Positions 25,891 to 34,619 are shown, counted from the first letter of the stretch. The stretch is DNA of 64,000 nt from Eupransor demetentiae (GCF_963930865.1 NZ_CAWVOH010000002.1:248001-312000), one strand, 5' to 3'. Notes: generated by a model not told the origin, from the letters alone. Translations and numbers: made by a program.

Positions 25891-25923
25891 AAAAAAGCCG
25901 ATTGGGACGATACCCCAATCGGC
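25891..25923 (-). terminator. Attenuator terminator in the MFS leader
   Basis: On the minus strand GCCGATTGGG and CCCAATCGGC form a perfect 10-bp stem with a 7-base loop and a TTTTTT tail. It lies 25 bases upstream of the MFS start codon, so it ends transcripts before the gene. Confidence 0.88.
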
Positions 25924-25966
25924 AAATAAATCGAACGGAAGAATTCCAGAACAAATTATCGTAATC

Positions 25967-25994
25967 GCTGACTAGGATATTGCACCTAGTTAGC
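25967..25994 (-). promoter_or_regulatory. Second hairpin of the MFS leader
   Basis: GCTAACTAGG and CCTAGTCAGC (minus strand) form a 10-bp stem with one mismatch and an 8-base loop, between the leader ORF and the terminator. Confidence 0.6.
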
Positions 25995-26021
25995 CAAGTT
26001 GAAAATGACTTTTAAGCCCTA

Positions 26022-26062
26022 GATGCGAACGCGTCGGCACGTCCGCATCGAGTCGGACGTGC
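26022..26062 (-). promoter_or_regulatory. Mutually exclusive hairpins next to the leader stop codon
   Basis: GCACGTCCG (26062-26054) can pair with CGGACGTGC (26045-26037), a perfect 9-bp stem starting in the leader stop codon. Alternatively GATGCG (26049-26044) can pair with CGCATC (26027-26022). The two stems share bases 26044-26045, so they cannot both form, and a ribosome at the stop codon would block the first. Confidence 0.6.
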
Positions 26063-26121
26063 TATCTAAAGTAATAAAAGCCATAAAACCATTGCGCTTG
26101 ATTAGCGTTGATTGCGATCAT
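26062..26121 (-). CDS. Aromatic-rich leader peptide MIAINANQAQWFYGFYYFR
   Basis: This 19-codon ORF starts with ATG 9 bases after AGGAAAGGA. It contains one Trp, four Phe and three Tyr codons in its last nine positions (WFYGFYYFR), then TAG. Directly after the stop come alternative hairpins, a further hairpin and a terminator before an MFS gene. The layout is that of ribosome-mediated attenuation: ribosomes stall at Trp/Phe/Tyr codons when these charged tRNAs are scarce and alter RNA folding. No T-box motif is present in the leader, so this is not a tRNA-binding riboswitch. The peptide itself need have no function. Confidence 0.75.
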   Translation of the reverse strand: MIAINANQAQWFYGFYYFR

Positions 26122-26152
26122 GTTTGGGATTCCTTTCCTAAAAGTTATTTTT

Positions 26153-26181
26153 ATTAAAACATGTAAATTAGATTTTGGCAA
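26153..26181 (-). promoter_or_regulatory. Promoter of the aromatic leader and MFS gene
   Basis: On the minus strand TTGCCA (26181-26176), 17 bases, TTTAAT (26158-26153). The start would lie about 25 bases before the leader ATG. Confidence 0.55.
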
Positions 26182-26293
26182 TAATAAATTATAAAATTTT
26201 CATTTTCAACAATAATCAGAAAACCGGCGACCCTTTTTTTCGCCCTTGAAAAATGGGACAATGTAATCGAATGATAAGCTAAAGGAGTTTGAC

Positions 26294-27034
26294 ATGCACA
26301 ACGAAACATTAGATTTACTACACCAACATCAATCAATCCGTGCCTTTACTGACAAGCCAGTTAGTGACGAACAGGTGCGCGAAATGATTTTGGCGGCCAC
26401 GGCGGGTCCCAATATGCAAAACTACCAACCCGTTACCTTCATTGAAATTAAGGATCAGGCACTCAAGACCAAGATTACCGAACAAGTTGGGATGAAGTAC
26501 ATCCAAACGGCAACCCGTTTTTTCGTTTTGACAGTCGATTTTAACAAGGACCTGATTGGTTTAAATGCTGAGCAAAAGGCAATTGTAGAAGACCGCATCC
26601 AGCACTATCAGCTTTTGGAGGGAGGGATTGTCTCAGCTTCCATCGCCTTGGGCCGCGCTCAGATTGCTGCTGAATCAATGGGCTTGGGGACCGTCACGAT
26701 GGCCGGGGCCATGGGCGCCTTTGAACTCTATGAAAAAGAATTGAATTTGCCACGTTACGTCAAGGCCATCATGGGCTTCTCCGTTGGTTACCCTGACCAA
26801 AACCCTGGCGTTAAGCCAAAGCTGCCTTTGAGCGGCTCCCTCATGGAAGGTGCTTACCACCAAGATCAGATGGAAGCAGCCGTGGCAGAATACAACGAAA
26901 CGATGAAGGATTACTTCAAGGAACGCGGCATGGACACGGACTGGACGCAGCACACGGCCAAGCTCTTTGCCCAAATGAAACCCAACGTAAAACTTAGTGA
27001 ATATCCGCAAGCAAAAGGCTTTAATTTGAAATAA
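26294..27034 (+). CDS. nfsA: NADPH-dependent nitroreductase, NfsA/FRP type
   Basis: This FMN-dependent oxidoreductase has 246 residues. SIRAFTDKPVSDEQVREMILAA with ATAGPNMQNYQPV is the FMN-binding N-terminus, and ESMGLGTVTMAGA and VGYPDQNPGVKPKLPLS are typical of the oxygen-insensitive NfsA and flavin reductase group. The physiological substrate (quinones, nitro compounds or flavins) cannot be fixed. AAAGGAGTTTGAC precedes the ATG. It is divergent from the aromatic leader and lies upstream of groES; a T-rich stretch after the stop lacks a strong hairpin. Confidence 0.85.
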   Translation: MHNETLDLLHQHQSIRAFTDKPVSDEQVREMILAATAGPNMQNYQPVTFIEIKDQALKTKITEQVGMKYIQTATRFFVLTVDFNKDLIGLNAEQKAIVEDRIQHYQLLEGGIVSASIALGRAQIAAESMGLGTVTMAGAMGAFELYEKELNLPRYVKAIMGFSVGYPDQNPGVKPKLPLSGSLMEGAYHQDQMEAAVAEYNETMKDYFKERGMDTDWTQHTAKLFAQMKPNVKLSEYPQAKGFNLK

Positions 27035-27065
27035 GCTTTTTGCTTTTTTTTTTTCGTATAATTCA

Positions 27066-27093
27066 TTGACTTATGGCATGGCTGTGCTATACT
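27066..27093 (+). promoter_or_regulatory. Promoter of groES-groEL
   Basis: TTGACT (27066-27071), 16 bases, TATACT (27088-27093), just upstream of the CIRCE operator. Confidence 0.8.
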
Positions 27094-27105
27094 AAAGTTA
27101 ATCAA

Positions 27106-27132
27106 TTAGCACTCAAGTATAGAGAGTGCTAA
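27106..27132 (+). promoter_or_regulatory. CIRCE operator for HrcA
   Basis: TTAGCACTC-N9-GAGTGCTAA is a perfect copy of the CIRCE consensus, between the promoter and the groES ribosome site. HrcA is expected to repress groESL in the absence of heat stress. Confidence 0.97.
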
Positions 27133-27157
27133 TCAATAAAATTTGGAGGTTCGTTCG

Positions 27158-27442
27158 ATGTTAAAGCCATTAGGTGACCGTGTGATTGTTGAAGTTGCAC
27201 AAGAAAGTGAAAAGACTGTTGGTGGCATTGTTTTAGCTAGCAACACGAATGAGAAGCCTGTGACTGGAAAGGTTGTTGCAGTTGGAACTGGTTTGGTAAC
27301 CGCTGACGGCAAGCAACATCCTTTGACAGTCAAGGATGGCGACCGAGTGCTCTTTGATAAGTACGCCGGTCAAGAAGTTTCTTATGAAGGACAAGATTAC
27401 TTGGCTCTTCACGAGAAAGACATCGTTGCGATTGTTGATTAA
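27158..27442 (+). CDS. groES: Co-chaperonin GroES
   Basis: GroES is the 10-kDa lid of the GroEL folding chamber. The sequence begins MLKPLGDRVIVEV and has the mobile-loop region KTVGGIVLA and the C-terminal HEKDIVAIVD. The length of 94 residues is normal. The ATG at 27158 is preceded by TTTGGAGGTTCG. It lies 49 bases before groEL in the same transcript, with CIRCE upstream as the only heat-shock operator seen (no CtsR box). Confidence 0.97.
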   Translation: MLKPLGDRVIVEVAQESEKTVGGIVLASNTNEKPVTGKVVAVGTGLVTADGKQHPLTVKDGDRVLFDKYAGQEVSYEGQDYLALHEKDIVAIVD

Positions 27443-27491
27443 GTTTAACGAGACATTAAGATAATTTTCAGGCTAAAAGGAGTTAAGTATT

Positions 27492-29114
27492 ATGGCAAAG
27501 GATATTGAATTTGCAGAAGACGCACGTTCCAAGATGAAGGTCGGCGTTGATAAGTTGGCCGACACTGTGAAGACGACGATTGGACCCAAGGGTCGTAACG
27601 TCGTTTTGGAACAGAGCTTTGGTTCTCCTACTATTACTAATGATGGTGTCACCATCGCCAAGGCGGTTGAATTGGAAGATCACTTTGAAAACATGGGGGC
27701 TAAGTTAGTTTCTGAAGTTGCTTCAAAGACCAACGACATTGCTGGTGATGGAACAACCACGGCCACTGTTTTGGCCCAAGCCATTGTTGGCGAAGGTTTG
27801 AAGAACGTGACTGCTGGCGCTAACCCAGTTGGCATCCGTACCGGAATTGAAAAGGCAACGGCAGCTGCTGTTAAGAAGTTGCACGAAATGTCACACAAGG
27901 TCAGCACCAAGGATGAAATCGCGCAAATCGCTTCGATTTCAGCTGCTAACCCAGAAGTCGGTAAGTTGATTGCCGAAGCCATGGAAAAGGTTGGTAACGA
28001 CGGTGTTATCACCATCGAAGAATCCAAGGGTATCGAAACGACTTTGAACGTCGTGGAAGGTATGCAATTTGATCGTGGTTACATGTCACAGTACATGGTA
28101 ACGGATAACGAGAAGATGGAAGCCAACTTGGATAATCCATATATTTTGGTTACGGATAAGAAGATTGGTAACATCCAAGAAATCTTGCCTGTTTTGCAGC
28201 AAGTGGTTGAACAAGGTCGTTCAATGTTGATTATTGCCGACGACATTACCGGTGAAGCTTTGCCTACCCTTGTTTTGAACAAGATGCGTGGAACTTTCAA
28301 CGTGGTTGCTGTTAAGGCCCCTGGATTCGGTGACCGTCGTAAGGCACAGTTGGAAGACATTGCCATCTTGACTGGTGCTCAAGTGATTACTGATGATCTT
28401 GGTTTGAACTTGAAGGACGTGACGATTGACCAACTTGGTTCTGCTAACAAGATTACCGTAACCAAGGATAACACGACGATTGTTGAAGGTTCTGGTGACA
28501 AGAAGGCCGTTGCTGACCGTGTTGAAACCATTAAGCAACAAATCGCCGAAACTACTTCTGACTTCGATCGTGAAAAGTTGCAAGAGCGTTTGGCAAAGTT
28601 GGCCGGTGGTGTCGCTGTGGTTAACGTTGGTGCCGCAACTGAAACGGAATTGAAGGAACGCAAGTACCGTATCGAAGATGCTTTGAACGCTACTCGTGCC
28701 GCCGTTGAAGAAGGTTTCGTTGCCGGTGGTGGAACTGCTTTGGTTAACACCATTGATGCGGTTAAGGCCCTTAAGGCTGAAGGTGACGTTCAAACCGGTA
28801 TTAACACCGTTGTGAAGGCCCTTGAAGCCCCTGTTCGTCAAATTGCTGAAAATGCTGGTTTGGAAGGATCAGTCATCGTCAACAAGTTGAAGGAACAAAA
28901 GGAAGGCGTTGGTTTCAACGCTGCAACCGATGAATGGGTAGACATGATTGACGCTGGTATCGTTGATCCTACCAAGGTTACGCGCTCTGCTTTGCAAAAC
29001 GCTGCCTCAGTTTCAGCCTTGTTGTTGACCACTGAAGCCGTGGTTGCTGAACAACCTAAGGAAGATACTGGTGCTGCCGCAATGCCACAAGGTGGTATGC
29101 CCGGCATGATGTAA
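27492..29114 (+). CDS. groEL: Chaperonin GroEL
   Basis: This is the 60-kDa ATP-dependent chaperonin. The ATP-binding GPKGRNVVLEQ and DGTTTATVLAQAI are at residues about 31-41 and 86-98, the apical domain is in the middle, the signature AAVEEGFVAGGGTAL is near 405, and the C-terminal GGM-rich tail (MPQGGMPGMM) is present. The length of 540 residues is standard. The ribosome site AAAAGGAGTTAAGTATT precedes the ATG. A terminator follows the stop. Confidence 0.98.
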   Translation: MAKDIEFAEDARSKMKVGVDKLADTVKTTIGPKGRNVVLEQSFGSPTITNDGVTIAKAVELEDHFENMGAKLVSEVASKTNDIAGDGTTTATVLAQAIVGEGLKNVTAGANPVGIRTGIEKATAAAVKKLHEMSHKVSTKDEIAQIASISAANPEVGKLIAEAMEKVGNDGVITIEESKGIETTLNVVEGMQFDRGYMSQYMVTDNEKMEANLDNPYILVTDKKIGNIQEILPVLQQVVEQGRSMLIIADDITGEALPTLVLNKMRGTFNVVAVKAPGFGDRRKAQLEDIAILTGAQVITDDLGLNLKDVTIDQLGSANKITVTKDNTTIVEGSGDKKAVADRVETIKQQIAETTSDFDREKLQERLAKLAGGVAVVNVGAATETELKERKYRIEDALNATRAAVEEGFVAGGGTALVNTIDAVKALKAEGDVQTGINTVVKALEAPVRQIAENAGLEGSVIVNKLKEQKEGVGFNAATDEWVDMIDAGIVDPTKVTRSALQNAASVSALLLTTEAVVAEQPKEDTGAAAMPQGGMPGMM

Positions 29115-29129
29115 TCTGCTAATTAAAAG

Positions 29130-29151
29130 ACAGCCTGCGGGCTGTTTTTTT
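29130..29151 (+). terminator. Terminator after groEL
   Basis: ACAGCC-TGC-GGGCTGT followed by a T run. Confidence 0.85.
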
Positions 29152-29215
29152 GTGGACAAAAGCGGTCCTATCGCCTGATTGTGCTACAATGAAATTTATT
29201 GGAGGAAGCAGTACT

Positions 29216-29662
29216 ATGACTTTTTATTCTGCCCATTATTTATCACAGCAGACCTCGTCAGCCGATAAAATCAATAACGTTATCTTGGTTATTTTTGGTT
29301 TGTTGATTGCCGTTTTTCTGTTTGAAATGGTGCGTAACGGGATGGACACCCGTTACCGTGATTTGTTAATCATGGCCTTATTGGCCTTTTTATTCTTAGC
29401 CGGCATGCGTTACACCGACTACCAAACCAACAAAGCGCAGACTTCATCGCAGACGCAGATGGGTGCCTTCGCGAAGAATTTTGCCAAAGAGCATAAGATT
29501 TCGCCTGAAAAAGTGGCCTTTAATTCGACTTCTTTGCAGGATGGCACGATTATTAAGGAAGGCAACAAGTTCTACCAGTTGTCCCTAAGTAAGGATCAGA
29601 AGACTTACTCGGTCACTCAGGTTTACTTGATTAATTCTTCTGATGTGGAGGTTGTCAAATGA
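29216..29662 (+). CDS. DUF3290 family membrane protein
   Basis: This 148-residue protein has two N-terminal transmembrane helices (about residues 21-42 and 51-66) and a polar, Ser/Thr-rich C-terminal domain. The arrangement matches DUF3290, which occurs in Lactobacillales next to a DUF421 gene. The function is unknown. The ATG at 29216 is chosen for TTGGAGGAAGCA upstream; the longer in-frame start at 29150 lies inside the groEL terminator. An extended -10 (TGTGCTACAAT) lies about 25 bases upstream. The end overlaps the DUF421 gene by 4 bases. Confidence 0.8.
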   Translation: MTFYSAHYLSQQTSSADKINNVILVIFGLLIAVFLFEMVRNGMDTRYRDLLIMALLAFLFLAGMRYTDYQTNKAQTSSQTQMGAFAKNFAKEHKISPEKVAFNSTSLQDGTIIKEGNKFYQLSLSKDQKTYSVTQVYLINSSDVEVVK

Positions 29663-30309
29663 GTAACTATGCTTTGACGGTTTACGGACCAATTATCCTC
29701 AAGCTAACCATCGGAATCTTAACTTTGATTGTTCAAATGAACATCATGGGCAAGGGAAACTTGGCTCCGACCTCAGCTTTGGATCAAGTTCAAAACTATG
29801 TTTTGGGTGCCATTATTGGAGGTATTGTTTATAACGATGCGGTTTCAGTCTTCGAGTACTGCATGGTTATGATTGCCTGGACTTTCTTGGTCTTTAGCTT
29901 GAAGTTCTTGAAGGAACGCACGCATTGGGGAAAGGTTTTCATTGATGGAAAGCCTAAAATCGTGATTGAACGCGGGAAGGTCTTGCCGGGCCGTGTTACA
30001 AAGGCTGGAATTTCGGCCTCTGACTTAATGTTCAAGTTGCGTGAGCAGGGAATTTACAGTACTGCGGATGTTAAGCGCGCCGTTTTGGAACAAAACGGTC
30101 AGTTGACGGTTATCAAGATGGGGGATGAAAACCCCCGCTATCCAATTATTTTTGATGGTCAAGCCAACGATGACGTTTTGGATGCCATCGATAAGGACCG
30201 CGACTGGTTGGAAAAGCAGGTGAAAAGCGCGGGTTACGAAGATATTCGTGACATCTTTGTCGGTGAATATGACGATGGTAAGTTCCGCTTTACGCCATAC
30301 AAGGACTGA
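29659..30309 (+). CDS. DUF421 (YetF-like) membrane protein
   Basis: This 216-residue protein has three N-terminal transmembrane helices (to about residue 85) and a cytoplasmic region with the repeated DUF421 beta-alpha unit (WGKVFIDGKPKIVIERGKVL ... AGISASDLMFKLREQGIYS). DUF421 proteins (YetF, YrbG) are widespread, and their biochemical role is not established. It is coupled by a 4-base overlap to the DUF3290 gene and followed after 17 bases by a prenyltransferase. Confidence 0.85.
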   Translation: MSNYALTVYGPIILKLTIGILTLIVQMNIMGKGNLAPTSALDQVQNYVLGAIIGGIVYNDAVSVFEYCMVMIAWTFLVFSLKFLKERTHWGKVFIDGKPKIVIERGKVLPGRVTKAGISASDLMFKLREQGIYSTADVKRAVLEQNGQLTVIKMGDENPRYPIIFDGQANDDVLDAIDKDRDWLEKQVKSAGYEDIRDIFVGEYDDGKFRFTPYKD

Positions 30310-30326
30310 TATTTGAGGGAGAATTC

Positions 30327-31223
30327 GTGAAGTTCAAACAACTATTAGACTTAGTCGAAATCCGGGTGGTGATTCCATCCTTGGCACCGCTTTTGCTGGG
30401 AATTACTTACAGTGCCTGGCGCTACCAGCGAATTAATTGGTTAAACACGGCGCTCTTGGTTTTGGCAACGGTTTCCGTTCATTTAGCCGTGAATACTTTT
30501 AACCGTTACGAAGACAATAAGCGCCAGGTTAGCAATGAATTTATCCGTGAAAGTGGTACGCCCAATGATGGACCGGCTGTGACCGAAAAGACTGTCTTGA
30601 AAGTGGCCCTTTTCTTGGGCATTCTTGCTGCTGTGGCGGGGATTGCCGTGGCTCTTTTGACGACCTACGTGACTTGGATTATTGGAATCCTTTCCTTTGC
30701 CGTTGGTTATCTTTATTCGGCTGGTCCCAAGCCAATTACGAACACGCCCTTTGGTGAGTTTGTTTCCGGCATTACCATGGGGTATTTTATTTTCGTAGCA
30801 GAAGTTTACGTGGATACTTTGCTGCCGATTACTTTGATGGTATTGCTACGCTGGTTCTTGGTTAGTTTGCCCTTGGTCTTGCTAATCGCTAACATTATGC
30901 TGGCCAACAACATTTCTGATCATGAAGAAGACGAAGAAAATAATCGTCATACCTTGGTCCATTATCTTGGTTTAACCGCGGCGAAACGCCTTTACCTAGC
31001 TTGGGTGGGCTTGGCTTACTTCGAGATTTTTCTGTTAACCTTGGTCGGCTGGCTACCTTTGACCTGCTGGGCGATGGTGGCTTTGCTGCCGCTGGTTTGG
31101 CAAAAAGCACGGGCCTTCGTCAACCATCCCGTTAAGGAAGAAACCTTTATTTTGGCAATTCAGAATCTGACGCTAACGATGTTAGGGCTGGCCCTGACCA
31201 TCTTCATTGGCCTATATATCTAA
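30327..31223 (+). CDS. menA: UbiA-family prenyltransferase, MenA-like
   Basis: UbiA enzymes attach a prenyl chain to an aromatic acceptor within the membrane; MenA makes demethylmenaquinone from dihydroxynaphthoate. The sequence has about 8-9 hydrophobic helices. The first Asp/Asn-rich motif appears as NTFNRYEDNKRQ, and the MenA-type segment YSAGPKPITNTPFGEFVSGITMGYF is clear. The length of 298 residues is typical. The start is GTG with GAGGGAGAATTC upstream. No other menaquinone genes are here; heterofermentative relatives often keep a partial pathway, so the product could depend on precursors taken up from outside. Confidence 0.82.
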   Translation: MKFKQLLDLVEIRVVIPSLAPLLLGITYSAWRYQRINWLNTALLVLATVSVHLAVNTFNRYEDNKRQVSNEFIRESGTPNDGPAVTEKTVLKVALFLGILAAVAGIAVALLTTYVTWIIGILSFAVGYLYSAGPKPITNTPFGEFVSGITMGYFIFVAEVYVDTLLPITLMVLLRWFLVSLPLVLLIANIMLANNISDHEEDEENNRHTLVHYLGLTAAKRLYLAWVGLAYFEIFLLTLVGWLPLTCWAMVALLPLVWQKARAFVNHPVKEETFILAIQNLTLTMLGLALTIFIGLYI

Positions 31224-31225
31224 AC

Positions 31226-31254
31226 AAAAAGCACTCCATGCGGAGTGCTTTTTT
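31226..31254. terminator. Bidirectional terminator between menA and the GT-C gene
   Basis: AAAAAGCACTCC-ATGC-GGAGTGCTTTTT between convergent genes. Confidence 0.9.
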
Positions 31255-33205
31255 ATTTATCGAGAGCCATGTAGATGAGGGATTCGTATTGTTTGAAGCG
31301 ACCATCGACTTCGAGAGGCTGGTCGGCAATCTTGTAGTGATTAGCCTTAATGATTTCGATGTCTTGCTTATGCTTGGTTTGGTTATGAATGACAAGTTGA
31401 TACTGTCCGGCGGGCATTTTAGCTTCGGTTCGGAAAATATCATCGTTCTTGCGAGGAATTAATGGATAGCTCTTCTTCGTGGCTTCATTGTAAAGGGAGG
31501 CCTGCAGAGGGGAGTTGTAATAGACTTGGGTGGTGAAATAACCGACGCGGCGGTGGAAGTAAATGCCCTGCTTAATCGTGCTACCGGCTGCAATTGTATC
31601 GGGTTTAGCGCCGTACTGGGTCGATAGCTGGCTTCGTTGGGCGGCAATCACAAAGGAACGCGGTTCTCGCTGCGCAATCACTGCTGCAGTAGTGATTATG
31701 CCGGCGATTCCGGTTAGACTAAGGGCAACAAAGAGAGTGCGCCTTAGCCAGGTTTGTTCAATCTGCCAAGTCGTTTTTTTCTCTGGTAGAAGGGCCAAGA
31801 TGAACCAGATTAGGGGCAAAATTAATTGACCATAGCGATTCTCAACTTCCCAAAGCGAGACATGAAAGGCGAGGTAGCCCAAGGCAGTTGTGATGATAAG
31901 CAGCGTTAATTGGTCGCGACGACGGTGACGATTGGGTCGCCAAACCAGCAAGCGCAGGCCCAAGAGGACAAAAAGCGCCATGTTGGCAAGGTAGTAAATC
32001 ATCGACTGTAAGGCGTCATAGAAGCGGCCGTGCTGCTGGTACCAGTGCGGTGCCTGGCGGAAACCACCGTTGTACCAATTCTGGATGTCGCGGACATCGA
32101 GCAAAACGGCCAATTTAACCGCCCAGAGATTGGCCAAACGACTGGGACCGTAGCTCTTGATTCGGCGACCGATTTCCTGTAGATCATACCTTTGCCGTTC
32201 GGCCCGCGAGCTTAAACTAGCATCCTTATGAACATCCTTGCCGGCATACATGCCAGCTTCTTTTTCGTTGTAGCCCATCAAAATCCAGTGACTGGCCGGA
32301 AATTCATAGCTGTCGTGTTTCTGGTAGTGACTGGCTTGATAAATTGCGCTGGTCGTTGGCACCGCCAGGCCAATCCCAAGGATAATGAAGGCTAAGGGCA
32401 CTGCCAAATTCCGGAAAAAGTGTTTTTGCCGAATGGCGAGGACGGCAAGAACAATCAGAAAAGCCGGTACAATCACAATGATGTTGGCCTTGATTAAGAA
32501 GGCTAAGAGCGAAACGACAATTAATCCGATAGCCCGACTGATTTTAAGCGCACGGGAACCGCTACCCCAGAAATAGACCATCCGGAAAATCAATAGTAAA
32601 AAGAGCATGCTGGGCAAATCCGTATAAAAGACTTGCAGGTAGTAGCTGTAAGCAAAAGGGGTCAGCATGAAAAAGGCCGCCGCGCCCAGAAGAAAGGTGG
32701 GGCGCTTGCTGATTTGCCAAACGGTGCGCAGCATCAAGGCAATAAAGCCATCCAAAATCAACATGGATAGGAGGTGAATGGCCGTGTTATTCGTTAAATG
32801 CAGAAAGTTGGTCACTTTCAGCCAGCCAAATAATAGATAGGTAATCGGCACATTGTTAGGGTAGCGCCAAAAATAAGTGGTGTTCCAGGAGAAATCACCC
32901 GCCACCATTTGATCAGCTTGGGAAAGCACCCGGTAGGGGTCGTGATAGACCGTCACCTTCATGAAGTGAATAACCAGAATTTGTCCAACCACCATCAGGG
33001 CAAAGAGCAGGTAAACCCAGCGTTTAGCCGTGCTTGGCTTGAGATTGCTTAATGTTTTTTTCAATAAAAAAAGCAGCACAAGGCCGACTAAGGCAGCACT
33101 GGTCAATAGCGCGCCATTTGGAATCTTGCTGTTGAAAAGGACGCCAGCCAGCAGGCTAATGCCTAAAATTAGCGCTAAAATGGAGTGTTTGTGTGCTTTT
33201 TGCAT
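31253..33205 (-). CDS. Membrane glycosyltransferase of the GT-C/PMT superfamily
   Basis: This 650-residue protein has about 11-13 transmembrane helices in its first 520 residues, and then an extracytoplasmic domain of about 120 residues that looks beta-rich. The first outer loop has HDPYRVLSQADQMVAGDFSWNTTYFWRYPNN, an acidic/aromatic loop like that of the lipid-linked-sugar GT-C enzymes of the family 39 type. Such enzymes transfer sugars from polyprenyl phosphates to cell-wall polymers or proteins; the acceptor is unknown here. It stands alone between two terminators. The name is by fold and layout, not by a specific match. Confidence 0.7.
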   Translation of the reverse strand: MQKAHKHSILALILGISLLAGVLFNSKIPNGALLTSAALVGLVLLFLLKKTLSNLKPSTAKRWVYLLFALMVVGQILVIHFMKVTVYHDPYRVLSQADQMVAGDFSWNTTYFWRYPNNVPITYLLFGWLKVTNFLHLTNNTAIHLLSMLILDGFIALMLRTVWQISKRPTFLLGAAAFFMLTPFAYSYYLQVFYTDLPSMLFLLLIFRMVYFWGSGSRALKISRAIGLIVVSLLAFLIKANIIVIVPAFLIVLAVLAIRQKHFFRNLAVPLAFIILGIGLAVPTTSAIYQASHYQKHDSYEFPASHWILMGYNEKEAGMYAGKDVHKDASLSSRAERQRYDLQEIGRRIKSYGPSRLANLWAVKLAVLLDVRDIQNWYNGGFRQAPHWYQQHGRFYDALQSMIYYLANMALFVLLGLRLLVWRPNRHRRRDQLTLLIITTALGYLAFHVSLWEVENRYGQLILPLIWFILALLPEKKTTWQIEQTWLRRTLFVALSLTGIAGIITTAAVIAQREPRSFVIAAQRSQLSTQYGAKPDTIAAGSTIKQGIYFHRRVGYFTTQVYYNSPLQASLYNEATKKSYPLIPRKNDDIFRTEAKMPAGQYQLVIHNQTKHKQDIEIIKANHYKIADQPLEVDGRFKQYESLIYMALDK

Positions 33206-33267
33206 GATTCTGGGTACCCAAATTCTCTAGTAAATAGCTATATTTTAGCATAGTCCGCCAGTGCATA

Positions 33268-33290
33268 GAAAAAAGCCCTGGCGGGCTTTT
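33268..33290 (-). terminator. Terminator after the CBS gene
   Basis: AAAAGCCC-GCCA-GGGCTTTTTT on the minus strand, overlapping the last codons of the CBS gene. Confidence 0.75.
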
Positions 33291-33936
33291 ACTTAAACTG
33301 AGCGAGATTTTCAAGGCTTTGAACGGGGTAACCCTTCTTTTCAAGCTTTGCGACCAGCTTTTTTAGATCAGGGCTGTCGATGGTTAGCGGCAGCGTGAAC
33401 ATAACGGTGATGGGATCCTTGGGCTCGGTCTGCAAAGTTACGACCGACTCGATGTTGGTGAAGCGGGTAATGATTTTAGACATTTTTTCCAAGTCGCCAC
33501 GGGTCTGCTGAGAGAGCAGAGCAATCGCTACGCCGCCTTCTTCCAGCGACCAGGATTGGGCTAAGACGTCCATCAAGGCATCGTGGGTGAAAATTCCGTA
33601 GAAATGGTGGTTTTCATCCAGAACAGCGATAAAGGGCAAGTCCCGAATAGCAAAGAAAACGTCGTAGAACTGACTATTGGTAAAGATGAACTTGGTCGAG
33701 TTACGCATGATAGCAGTAACTGGCAAGGACATGTCACCACCTTTGGCCATTTGTTCAAAGATGTGTTGGCGATAAACGTTTCCACGGAAAAGTTGGCCGG
33801 ATTCGTCCAACACAGGGAAGGAACGCGTGTGGGCGTTTTCGGGTTGGGAAAGAAGGTCGTAGACTTCTTGAATAGTAGTGTTTTCGCTGACCGTTTGGAG
33901 TTGGTCCTTTGGAATTGTTAACGACTTTGGAAACAT
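33289..33936 (-). CDS. cbpA: CBS-domain protein with a C-terminal ACT-like domain
   Basis: This 215-residue protein has two CBS units (about residues 8-70 and 75-135) that form a nucleotide-binding Bateman module. A C-terminal domain of about 75 residues with an ACT-like pattern (GGVAIALLSQQTRGDLEKMSKIITRFTNIESVVTL) follows. Members of this layout in Firmicutes bind adenine nucleotides, and some bind c-di-AMP (CbpA/CbpB in Listeria and streptococci); the ligand here is not shown. The gene symbol is tentative. It has its own promoter region, divergent from pth. Confidence 0.7.
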   Translation of the reverse strand: MFPKSLTIPKDQLQTVSENTTIQEVYDLLSQPENAHTRSFPVLDESGQLFRGNVYRQHIFEQMAKGGDMSLPVTAIMRNSTKFIFTNSQFYDVFFAIRDLPFIAVLDENHHFYGIFTHDALMDVLAQSWSLEEGGVAIALLSQQTRGDLEKMSKIITRFTNIESVVTLQTEPKDPITVMFTLPLTIDSPDLKKLVAKLEKKGYPVQSLENLAQFK

Positions 33937-34052
33937 AGAATCCTCTAATTAATTTTTCATAAAAGTTTAAATACACAATTATCATAACATATAAAGGGCC
34001 CTTGGGCGCGTGTTATAATAGAGCTTACACAGATGACACGAGGAGTGGAAGA

Positions 34053-34619
34053 ATGAAGTTTATTTTTGGCTTAGGAAATATTGGTGTGAAGTACGATCAG
34101 ACCCGCCACAACATTGGTTTTATGGCGATTGATCACTATGCAGCCGCCCATGGAGCGACTTTTAGTCCTACCAAACTTTTTGCTTCCGCAGCCAAGTGCC
34201 AAATCGAAGGCGAAACCGTTTTCTTGGTCAAGCCAACAACTTACATGAATGATTCAGGCCAGTCAGTACGCGCTTTCTTGGACTTTTATGGCGCTAAAGT
34301 GGAAGATGTTTTAATTTTGGTCGATGACATGGACATGCCCTTTGGAAAATTGCGCTTCCGGGCCAAGGGGTCTGCCGGTGGGCACAACGGCTTGAAGAGT
34401 ATCATCGCCCACACCGGTTCGTCCGAATTTTTGCGCCTCAAATTTGGCGTCGGGCATCCGGAACATGAGCGCCAAGCCGTCATCGATTACGTGCTCGGTA
34501 AGTTTTCAAAAGCTGATATGGAAATCTTGAATCCAATTTTGGACCGCACGGTCGATGCCCTCGATGATTGGGTGGCCGGTGCTAGTGCGGGTGATCTTAG
34601 CAACAAGTACAACGGGTAA
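34053..34619 (+). CDS. pth: Peptidyl-tRNA hydrolase
   Basis: Pth frees tRNA from prematurely released peptidyl-tRNA. The sequence starts MKFIFGLGNIGVKYDQTRHNIGF with the catalytic His of RHNIGF, then PTTYMNDSG, the DDMDMPFGKLR motif and GSAGGHNGLKSI. The length of 188 residues is normal. The ATG at 34053 is preceded by AGGAG; an upstream in-frame start at 34002 is rejected because it overlaps the -10 box (TTATAAT). It is followed by mfd after 5 bases, a common Firmicute order. Confidence 0.97.
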   Translation: MKFIFGLGNIGVKYDQTRHNIGFMAIDHYAAAHGATFSPTKLFASAAKCQIEGETVFLVKPTTYMNDSGQSVRAFLDFYGAKVEDVLILVDDMDMPFGKLRFRAKGSAGGHNGLKSIIAHTGSSEFLRLKFGVGHPEHERQAVIDYVLGKFSKADMEILNPILDRTVDALDDWVAGASAGDLSNKYNG

